From NCBI GenBank assembly GCA_020650975.1, contig JAIPMN010001437.1, forward strand, positions 19,696 through 42,115: a stretch of 22,420 nt of DNA, given 5' to 3'. This DNA is from Apostichopus californicus (lineage: Eukaryota > Echinodermata > Holothuroidea > Aspidochirotida > Stichopodidae). A program made the position numbers and the translations under genes. The notes under the pieces were generated by a model. That model searched no databases, had not been told where the DNA came from, and saw nothing but the letters and a program-made list of their open reading frames with translations. Below, piece after piece: positions 1 to 10,600 of this stretch; within the stretch, counting starts at the first letter, position 1; every line of letters begins with the position of its first letter.

Positions 1-890
1 AGGACAAATAGTTGCAGGTTTAAGACAGATCATGCTAGTTTCAAGACAGATCATTTCAGGCTCAAAACAGATCAGATCATTTCATGTTCAGGACAAATAG
101 TTGCAGGTTGAAAGCAGATCATGTTAGTTTCAAGACAGATCATTTCAGGCTCAAAACAGATCAGATCATTGTATGTTCAGGACAAATAGTTGCAGGTTTG
201 AGACAGATCATGCTAGTTTCAAGGCAGATCATTCCAGGCTCAAAACAGATGAGATCATTTCATGTTCAGGACAAGTAGTTGCAGGTTTGAGACAGATCAT
301 GCTAGTTTCAAGGCAGATCATTCCAGGCTCAAAACAGATCAGATCATTTCATGTTCAGGACAAATAGTTGCAGGTTTAAGACAGATCATGCTAGTTTCAA
401 GACAGATCATTTCAGGCTCAAAACAGATCAGATCATTGTATGTTCAGGACAAATAGTTGCAGGTTTGAGACAGATCATGCTAGTTTCAAGGCAGATCATT
501 CCAGGCTCAAAACAGATGAGATCATTTCATGTTCAGGACAAATAGTTGCAGGTTTGAGACAGATCATGCTAGTTTCAAGGCAGATCATTCCAGGCTCAAA
601 ACAGATCAGATCATTTCATGTTTAGGACAAATAGTTGCAGGTTTAAGACAGATCATGCTTATTTCAAGACAGATCATTTCAGGCTCAAAACAGATCAGAT
701 CATTTTATGTTCAGGACAAATAGTTGCAGGTTTAAGACAGATCATGTTAGTTTCAATGCAGATCATTTCAGGTTCAAGACAGATCAGATCATTTCATGTT
801 CAGGACAAATAGTTGCAGTTTTAAGATATATCATGTTAGTTTCAAGGCAGATCATTCCAGGTTCAAGGTTGAAGAATGATTACTCTAGTT
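1..890. repeat. 89-bp minisatellite, 10 copies, with higher-order trimers
   Basis: The unit begins AGGACAAATAGTTGCAGG, with copies starting at 1, 90, 179, 268, 357, 446, 535, 624, 713 and 802, exactly 89 bp apart. Each unit contains related 21-25 bp parts sharing ACAGATCA, so it grew from a shorter ancestor. Copies 2-3-4 and 5-6-7 match as trimers: copies 3 and 6 share GATGAGATC, and 2 and 5 share ATTGTATG. Copies 9 and 10 are degenerate. Because 89 is not a multiple of 3, the overlapping short open frames here are artefacts of the period. The array begins left of the window and probably lies in the intron before exon 1. Confidence 0.95.
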
Positions 891-1403
891 TTCAGACATT
901 ACTTATAGTTTAAGATGGATTTTAGTTTGGAACAGATTATTTTGTTTTGTTTATGGGAGATTTAAGATTTCAGGTCATGGGTCAAAGATTTTCTGTGCTT
1001 AAACAGTTTATGGTGTCTGGAAAGGATTACTTTTGCTCTAGGATAATTACATTCTGGATTGATACTGTAAATTCTAAATCTTTTGAAGAAATCTGGGCTC
1101 AAGAAGTTTATGTAGGAAAGATAATGTATCTGGTAGTACACACTAAATTCTGTCTCGTAAACTTAAATCTTTTGAGCAATATCTGAGCACAACCAGAATG
1201 TGTCTGGTGGAAGTAATATTATTTCAGGACAGATAAAATTTCTCTGGTATTCAGCAGATGATTCTTGGTCTAAGCCTGAATTACTGTACCGATCCAAACT
1301 ATGTTCTGATCTAACTTATTTCCTCTATTTAATAGATTTCTTGATCTACCTTCATCTCCCAAAACTAGCTTCTCCTTATCTATCTCTCTCTCTCTCCATA
1401 AAG
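891..1403 (+). other. Intron end upstream of exon 1
   Basis: This stretch is AT-rich with weak similarity to the preceding minisatellite (GTTTAAGA, TTTCAGG words), perhaps a decayed edge of the array. It ends in a pyrimidine tract (TCTATCTCTCTCTCTCTCC, 1380-1398) that would serve the acceptor at 1403. No exon was recognised. Confidence 0.6.
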
Positions 1404-1652
1404 GCACAAAAAACAGTAAGCATTCTAGACAGTTGCATGAACCGAACAATTCAGTTAATCTTTAAGCAGAAGCAGGTGAACGAACCAGCCAGTGGATTGA
1501 CGTACCGCTCTGTGTCGGTGACTGTTGCGAGGACGGTGGGCCGAGATATACCGGCTGCTGTCATCACTCAAGCCAATGGCAAGTTTGTGATTCCACCTTT
1601 CTGTGAGATGGTTACCGATGGAGATTGCAACGCGGATCAAGTCGATATTCAG
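1404..1652 (+). CDS. Polycystin-1-like exon 1 of window: REJ/GAIN-region ectodomain
   Basis: This exon has 83 codons and both ends are in phase 0. It follows a TC-rich tract and the acceptor ATAAAG, and ends at CAG before donor GTGAGG. The translation contains SVSVTVARTVGRD and ends CNADQVDIQ. A Cys followed by a V-D-I/V-Q strand just before the NP-aromatic segment of the next exon is typical of the ectodomain stretch between the REJ module and the GPS in polycystin-1 proteins. The open frame extends upstream of 1404 to about 1200, but that part is low-complexity and pyrimidine-rich, so the acceptor at 1403 is preferred. Upstream exons are expected left of the window. Confidence 0.85.
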
Positions 1653-4600
1653 GTGAGGTATCTCCTAAAAGAGAAAGTTTGAGCTAAATTAAGGGATTTT
1701 CCCATGCCAGACAACGCAACACTCATTGTTTAATAAATGAGGAAATTTTTTGATGCTGTTTGTTGGAAACCCCATCTCAATATCTTGTTCCTTACCTTGA
1801 GATGTAATTGATTGAAATATAAAGCTATTTTTACTGGTTCAAGCCGTGACTCTTCAAAGTAGCTGATTACATTCGGTGGTATGTGATGGTATTACATTTG
1901 TGTAAAAGTATTAGTTGGCCTGACGTTTCGATCCTAGCAGGACCTTCTTCAAAGGCTAAGTGATAAGTAACAGTAACAGAAGGGACAAAAACATGCACAG
2001 AATACAAACAGGTTAATGAGCAGGGTGAACACAAAGATATGGATGTAAGGGGATTAGTAGACAAGGGATGGAGAGAAGAAAGAAAGAAACCAACAGGGGA
2101 AGAGGAGAGGTAGGAGATAAATAGTGGAGGGACAAAGAGAGGATTAAGGGAAGGGGGTAGGGAATAAACTGGAGAAGGACAAAGACAGAAAGGTGTGGAG
2201 AAAAAAGGGTGGAAGAGAGCTATGAGAAGAGGAGTGATGTGATTGAGATGTGAGTGAGTGATTTAGATGTTTGTCCATATACAATTTTTGTTTAGATTTT
2301 CCTTGGAAGAAAGTTTATTTATAAGATTCTATTCCAAATAATGAATTGAAGAAAGAAATGATTTTAGGTTGATGGCCTATACTCTTTCATCATATTTGTT
2401 TGTAGGAATTCCTTATATTTTCATCTTTTCTTCCATGGTCACAAAATTAATAGCTGGTGTCTTTTCTCCTATTATATATGAGAGTCTTTTTTTAGAAATT
2501 TTCCCTACAAATCAAATAATAAAAGCAAAAAACTTGTAAATAATTGGGACTGAATACAAGTTTGGCAGCCAAATGTAGCTATTTAGTCAGATTTAACTTG
2601 TTTGCTTTTTATCAATTTCTGATTTGAAAGAAAAATGTAATTTTCTTATTTTATCAATTTTAGTCAGGCTTTTGACAATCCTGATTGTTTAATACAAAAC
2701 TATTGTCCAAACCCCTCCGGGCCCCCTCACCAAAACAACAGTAACATTAGTAATTACTTGGAAGTGTTTGTTTGAGAGTGAAATTTAAATGCGATAAGCA
2801 CTTCGGTATAGAAAATGTCACTGGATACTTAGAGAATTTTTATTTTCTCATTTTGTCAAACATGAAATGGTTGACTATGTTTACATAGGGAGCATGAAAG
2901 GCATGGTTTAGAGAAAGAATTCCCATGAACATAAGTTCAAAGGAGGCGATGTATTTAACATCATCATTTTATTCCTTGTGTTATAGAGTCTCTCATTACC
3001 CAACAATCCTTACAATTTTGAAGAGACAAGTGAGAAGATATCAAAACAATCTAACATCATGTCCTTGAGCTATAAACGACCGGACGGAACTGATGTTCTG
3101 GTCGAAGAATCGTCCTCCATCATCGAGATCTTTGTACCGAGACCCGGTAATGATCTGCCAGAGTTTGCCTTCTACAACACGACCGTTCCGAACAACGAGA
3201 CCGGTATGGTCTATCACTCCTTTGAGGTGCAGTACAACGATTCGTCCATAACGGTTCAGTTAGCGCCTCAGAATCTCTCCCAGATCTTTGTGATTTACCT
3301 TCGACACGAGGGTTACCCGTCGCCAGAGTATTACGATTACAGATTCTTTTTGCCTGGAAATGAATCCACCTTAGGTAAGAGTCAGGATCTATGGGAGTAT
3401 TTGGCAAATTAAGGTTTGAAGGGGGGACTGGGGGGAGGGGGGGTGAGGGGTATGGAATGGAGAAAGATGTTCATTTTATGCTCTTTATTCACCTTAAAAA
3501 AAATGGAAAATCTCATTCAGAAGTTGTTTGTTATTGACATATAGCTCAGATGAATCCAGACAGGGTTAATTTGTCATTACCTTGAATATTTTAAAGACTA
3601 TGGAAAGAAAATAAACAATTAAATTTTAAATGTTAGTTTCCATTGCTTTCAACAAGTATCTTGAGTGGATGCCAATTTTTTTCTTCACATTTAGCATACA
3701 TTTACGCCCATCCCATCCCTGCCCCTTCCTCCCCAGAGAGGATCATATTGAACAATAGAAACCCCTTCCTCCCCAGAGAGGATAATATTAAACAATGGAA
3801 ACCCCTTCCCTTCCCCCCTCCCCATCCCCAGAAAGATTACTACTAAAAGCATCCCTATCAGCATCCTACTTTGGACAGAGTGCATAAAGCAGCGATTCTC
3901 TCTTTATATTGCAAGTCATTTGGCCAGCTTTGCATTATTGTAAATAATAGAATCAAGCGAAGCTGAAAAATGCGACAGATTAATACAGAACAACTGTAAT
4001 TTATGTATCTGGGTTTTCATCGAATATGTTACTCCACAAATGGAGAACTTTTTCATATCAGAAGCACTTGAGTATTGACGAGAGTGAATTTCTCAATTTG
4101 ACGATGCATGTATATTTAATTGATTACCAATTGTTTAACATTTTGTGTGAATGTACTTGTTTTTTGGTGGTCTGCCTATGAATTAGCTATATTTGCATGT
4201 ATTATAACAGAGTGATACATAAATCTCCAGACCTGTCTTCATCAATACTTCATCAGGGATGTAGGAAGGTAACAAAAATGCAATGAGGGCAAAAAACCAG
4301 TGTGGTCATTACCGGTAGAATTTTACATTTGTATGTGCTACAGTGGCCCAGATGGGTTGTTGAAAAGTTCAAATATAGTAATTCAACATTTTTCTTGTGG
4401 TGAAACTTCAGTGTTTGATTGAAAATTATGACTTTTCACATCAAAATTTTTGGTTGCAACATCAAGGAAAAATGGAAAATAAGATACATTATGAGGTATA
4501 TGAAACTAAAACTCAATGGTTTGATACAAGTCTGGTATTCCTGTTGCTGACACATGGGGTTCAGCTGAATTATTTAGCACTGCCATGGGGTTGCATCCCA

Positions 4601-7600
4601 AGTTGAAAATGTGAGGTAGCAGAAACATACTCCTGCCCCCTACTTTTCAAAAGTTTGTTGGGGTACCCCCTCAACACCCCCCCCACCACATTAGTTCGTT
4701 TACCAATGCTTAATTATCATCTGCAGTAACACTAAGCACCCCCCTCCCCCTTATATATTTGAATTGTGCCAAATGGAATGTAGCTTACACTTCTTCATTG
4801 GTGGCAAAATTCAATGCACTTTTTTATTACCCACAACAGACCAGAAATAAAACCGTCTAAGGTCCTCAACCAACACCACACATGTTTATGCAATGGAAAA
4901 CTTTGTAAAATATATTATGAAGATATTTGAACAAACTTTCTCCTTTTTAAGTCCAAGTTTTGATTTTAATCTTTGTGATTTCTTACTTTGCCTTCTGTTT
5001 TGCTACCATAGATCAAGTGCAGGTAACAAGCATGGCTAACTTAACAGACATGTGGGCATACAAGATCTTTCTGGACAATGCCGAAGTCGGAAACAAGACC
5101 GGAAAGTACATCGTCGGTGTCAGCCAAGTGCCCGGTAACTTTTGGGATGACTTGGGTTACATCATCCACGGTCAAGCCCTGGATTGGGCTGTCGGTAATG
5201 CCAGCAAAAATTGGACCGAACCGTACTGGCTCTCCATTTCTATTTCTGGCTGTTCTTTCTGGATTCCTCAGGTACAGACCTGGGGTGGCTCTGGGTGTCT
5301 GGTAAGTAAGAAATGACACGTGCCCCTCTATTCGGCCGAAAGAAAAAGCCTGCTATATAGTGATGGGTTGTCTGCTATATCACTGAAGGGGGGCGGGGGG
5401 GGGGGGGCTTAGGAATTATTTTCAGTTCTGTAGATTAACCAGTGCTATGTCCATGTTAGGAACTGACATGTAACGTTTGTTGCATTGAAAGCAGTGTAAC
5501 CTAGCATGCAATGAGCTCAATGAAATGGGTTGCGGGGCGGAGGGGTGGGGGGTGGGGGTAGAAGGAGGTGTGAGGGGGATTATGGAAACTTGAGGTACTT
5601 GTCCTTTTGTTCTTATTTTAGATATTCTGAACTTTGGTCTTTTAAAAACTTAAAAATGTTCATAATTTAAGATGAATCAAATTGACCTAAAAGGAAATAA
5701 AAACTAAATTTTTGTGGAGGACTTGTCTTCACTTCTTGTCTCTTACATTGGGAGCTAAATTTGCTTTACTTTATCTTCCATAAAATGTGGAAGCAGAAAG
5801 GAACACAGGCAAGAGTAGTCATGTCATTTTATAATCCATTTTATTTTATCAAGGTCGGCATCCGCACGGACGCTTCCTGGACCCAATGTCTCTGTACTCA
5901 TTTGACCTCCTTTGCCAGTACCTGGATCGTACCCCCAGCACCCCTGGACTTTGAGTACATCTTTAACAATCTGGGATTCCTTCAGAACTTGACCATTTAT
6001 GTCTCTACCATCGCCTCGTACACTTTATTCTTTTTCATCTTCATCTGGGCTAGGAGGAAAGACAAGAAAGATATTATGCTGGTAAATTTCATAAATAATA
6101 TTGTCTTGCACTTTTTCCCATTTATTTTTGTTTAATTTCTTTTTTTTTAGTGTGTGCATGTTACATTGATGATTCTAATGCAACAGATCATGCCGCAATG
6201 GTACAACAAAAGTTCTTAAATTAGATATCTGCAATGGAAATGTCTTGCAAGCATTCTTAAGATACTTTGGCACCGGGTCAGAAAGAAAAAAAATTCAAAT
6301 GCTGTATCGATGTCAAACGGTAGTCATCATCAGTACAGACCACAAGCAATGCTTATGTTTAATAAATTGCAGATCATGAAAGGTTACGTCATATGCAGCT
6401 TAACTGCAAGGATTGCTATGGCCCTCTCAGTATCTGATTTTTGACATGCTATCTTTGACTCATCAACAACGGTCAGTAATATATTTGAGTCCAGGGTTCT
6501 ATGTATCTGTCTAGGCTCTCAATATATGGAAAGGATGTTTTTTACGCAACAGCATATTCTTGATCACGTTCTTTTCCATGTTGCCATAGCTTGGTGTCAC
6601 CCCACTCGTAGACAACAACCCCAAGCATAAGTACCTGTATGAACTCTCCGTGCTGACCGGACAGCGACAAGGAGCTGGAACAGATTCGAAGGTACGTATG
6701 TTCGGGTGTCAAAGTGTATGTCTGTGTTTGGGTGTCATGCTGTGTGTGTGTTTGGTCGTGACAATGTTTGTTTGTCTGAGTGTTAATTACGATCATGTAT
6801 ATCTGGTCAAGTTTCTGACTGTCTGGTTGTTGTCATGGTTTGCACGCTACAAAGGAAAAATAAATGCTTTTGAAAGATATATGTGTCTCGATCATGTCAC
6901 TCACCAGATACATCCATGACAATAAAAGAAATCAATCATCTATAAAAAAGAACTGCGGATTATTATTATTATTATTATTATTATATTAAAGTTTGGTCAA
7001 CAAAGCATCTACGGTTTGTGGGTTTACTGACTGATGAAAGTTGCCAGTAAAATGTTAAATTTATTCAATTCTTGGGCAGAAATCTTAACCAACATTTTAC
7101 TCAAGCCATATGAAGATAAGGTATAGAAGTAGTATTGGATGGAGGGGGGAGGAACAGACGGACATACAGGTGCAGGGAGGCATCTAGGGGGGTGGGGGAC
7201 ATCATGCTAGCTAGCAGGAATGATTTCATGAATTTGCTGTCTGTTGAGGTATTTTGTTTCTTGTTTCAATCTGATAGGTCAGCTTTATCATCTCTGGTGA
7301 CCAAGAAGAAACAGATGTCAGAACTCTGGAGGATGAGAAACGGCCAGTCTTGAGAAGAGGGGCGGTCGACCGCTTCCTGATGACTGTTGATCGGTGGGTG
7401 ATCTCATACAAATGTGTACAACATGGAAAAGGACTGAATTTGAGGTGGGGTGGGGGTGTAGAGATGAGATGGGTGGGGGTGAGATGATGGGTTGAGATCA
7501 GTACTCTTTTATAAGATGAAGGGGCATTGGATTGGTCTGGGAGAAGGTGTTGATGGATGAGCATGGTATATAGAACTTAATACTTTGGTATTTAGAACTG

Positions 7601-10600
7601 AACAATGTGTTTGATGTGTAATGGATGGGTTTGGTAGGTGGAGAAGGGGGGGGGGGGTGGAGCTGGTAACTCGTGTATTAAATTATCTTTTGCCTTGATT
7701 CTTACATGCAAATTAGGCTTGACTTGGGTCCAATCTAAGCATATTTATCTTATAAACATCAAAAGTTTAATCTTTGTATATCTTAATTTTATACCTTTTT
7801 ATTTCAATTTTTATATATATTTTTCAGACCTCTTGGAACGATGAATTATATGCGGATATGGCATGATAACTCCGGCAAAGGAGACATGCAGAGCTGGTAC
7901 CTGAAATATATAGCGATAAGAGACCTGCAAACCAAAGAACGGTTTTATTTCATCGTAAACAGATGGTTCTCTGTTGTGGATGATGATGGCCAGGTGAGAC
8001 ATTGCAAACGGACTGTGCAAATTTGTTATAAAATTGGTCTAGGTGTGACCACATCTGTCATGATGGTGCACAGGACAATAACCTGGAAATGACTCACTCA
8101 AAAATTAAACTACCGTTGCATTTGTACGGAGTATGGCTTATAACCTTTTATAGTGGTTTTGATTCCTTGCCGGAGGCAAAAGAAATCTATGCGATGGTGA
8201 TGGCCTCTGTGTGTGGGTGTGTGTATGTGACACTTGCTTGTAAACACGGTAACTCAAACAGTTATTGGTGGTGGATTAACTTCATACTGTACTTGGTATG
8301 TTGATCCATCTTATTAAGTACTAAAAGCTTAAAGCTTAATTTCTAGCAGAGGTCAAAATGTCAAAATATCAAAGTATTTTATCTTGAGAATTTTACCTTC
8401 AAAATGAGATTATATATGCATGGGTAAATTACCCAATTGATAAGTACAATTGCTTCACAATTTGGTATATGTGAAAGCTCATTTAAGATCTTTCTTTCCC
8501 TCATTCTTGTTTCTGCCCACCTTCCCTCCTCAAATCGGCCTGCCATTCTCCATCTTTTCCTTCCCATCCTCCCCTCCCCATCCTACCCTTCCCATCCTCC
8601 CATTCCCTTTCTTATATCGGCTTTTCCCACCTTAATTTCCTTCTCCCCTACGTTCCCTTCCTCATCCCCTCTCCTTCATCATCTTTAAACCCTCTTCCTC
8701 ATCCCTTATTCTTCCTCAAACCATTACCTTCCTCATCCCATTCCACTTCCTAATCCCCCATGCACTCTTTATCCTGCCTCTTCCCACTTCCCTTTCCCTT
8801 CTTCATCCCATAATCTCCCCCATCCACTTCCAGTCCTGTCTCATCCTCATCCTCTTGGTCTCTTCACTACCCTTGCTGGCCTCTTCCTCTTCCTCATTCA
8901 TACTCTATACAACAACACGTGTTTGCTTATTTTACAATTTAAACATTAGTTCATAATTTGTTGTTACTACAATACATCAACTAAACTACATAGGTGGATC
9001 GTCTGGTAGCAGTGGCTGGCAAGGAACAGATGAAGGAGTTCTCACACGTATTCCAAAGCCACACCTCCAAGAACCTAAATGACGGCCACCTCTGGATATC
9101 GATCTATGGCCGCCCAGCGATGAGCCGCTTCACTCGCATGCAGAGAGTAGGGTGTTGTATGATGGCGCTGTGGTTGGAGATGTTGGTGAACATCATGTGG
9201 TACAAGGCGATACCTCCCTCTGCTTCTTTGAATGCCTTTAATCTTGGACCTATCAGTATGTCTCCAGCTCAGGTAAGTAAATGTTACTCAGTCGTCATAA
9301 TGTAACTGTCGGACTAATCCAACATAATGCAGAAATCCATGTATAAAGATGCTTAAAATGGGATTGAAATGAGAGGTATTCATATTAGCCTATATGTTAA
9401 AATATTGGTATGTCGGTATGTATATCGGTATGTTAAAATATTGCACACGGCTATTCGTTGGGAGTTTGCAGAGCCATTAACCAAACACAGTATCATGCAA
9501 AATATGATTTAACTCTAAAACAGTATTATCAAGTCATTTTTCAATGGTTACAAACATGTTGCCTGTACACAGCTTGTTTACATTATTTATCTACATACAC
9601 AATGAAACACCAATGCACACATCAATCAAGAATTTTAATTATTAGATTATTACATAATAATTAGATTATAATGAGATTATTACATTGATTGAACTGACAG
9701 TCTCGAACAATACTTCATATCCAATGCAAACTGCTGCTCTGGTATTCCAAACATCCTCTGAATTTTGATTCATTCGCTGAAGTTATAGGAGTGTTAGCTC
9801 AGTGGTTAATGCTGGTACCTTTGAATCATAAGGTCTCGAGTTCGAGTTGTTGACAATTGACAATTCATAATCATGGACGTTCAATATGAATGTAAGAGAC
9901 TGACTTCGGTCAGCTTGCGGCTTTGATAAGCCAATATGGCTTCTTCGCGAGTTCCTGCTTGCAGGAGGATCTAAAACACATACTGTACATACATACAAGT
10001 TAATGAACATTTAAATCCTAGTCATGTCTGGTACAATTTGTCTCTCCTTTTAGGGTTTAACTAAATTATATATCCAAATACTCTGTTGTTAAATTTGTGT
10101 TTTCTTACCATCTTACTGCCTTGTAGATAAGCATCGGCATCCAATCAATGTTGATCGTATTTCCCATAAGTCTGACCGTGGTCCAGTTCTTCAGAAAGTC
10201 TCGTCCTCGAAAGAAACGAGAGAGTCGCATCAAGGTCGCCCAGAAGCAGCAGTGGGAACGTTATAAGGTGTCTGACACCTCTAAAGGCAGAAGACCCTAC
10301 GTAAGCATTTGGTTTCCTTTATGATTTCTTTCTTTTGGAATATTAAATGTGCTGGGAGATCATTTGAAATAATTTGCAAGAGTAGACTTATTCATTGGCC
10401 TAGGATACAAAATAACTTTATGTTTCTTATTTCTAATATTGTTACATACAATATACAATTTTGACTTAGAGGTCATTGGTTTTGGAACAAAAATGTTTAG
10501 TACACCAAGAATTGTTAGAAATTTCAAAAGTACTTTTTTTATGGTTCTGGTTCTCAAGATTCTTCTCAGAGATGGAGGACTGTTTGCAATTGACAATTAG

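Larger units (their letters stand above)
1653..2986 (+). other. Intron 1 of the gene
   Basis: This is a 1.3-kb intron, donor GTGAGG, acceptor TTATAG. It contains the minus-strand dispersed repeat at 1900-1959 and a purine-rich tract at about 2066-2235. The rest is AT-rich with no exon-like open frame. Confidence 0.85.
7994..8993 (+). other. Intron 7 of the gene
   Basis: A 1.0-kb intron, donor GTGAGA, acceptor ACATAG. It includes a short dispersed motif at 8249-8276 also found at 15882-15908, and a long pyrimidine-rich tract at about 8485-8900. No exon is recognised. Confidence 0.85.

Noticed and set aside
1..890. CRISPR-like array
   Set aside because: There is no alternation of constant repeat and unique spacer; the whole 89-bp unit is repeated, in animal DNA.
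84..913. Series of overlapping 61-68 codon open frames
   Set aside because: They recur every 89 bp because the minisatellite period is not divisible by three; there is no coding signal.
3120..3407. Minus-strand open frame over exon 2
   Set aside because: It is a shadow of the plus-strand exon, whose translation matches a known family and splices in phase.
9788..9860. Functional tRNA gene
   Set aside because: The A box and anticodon stem are good, but the T arm and acceptor stem are broken.
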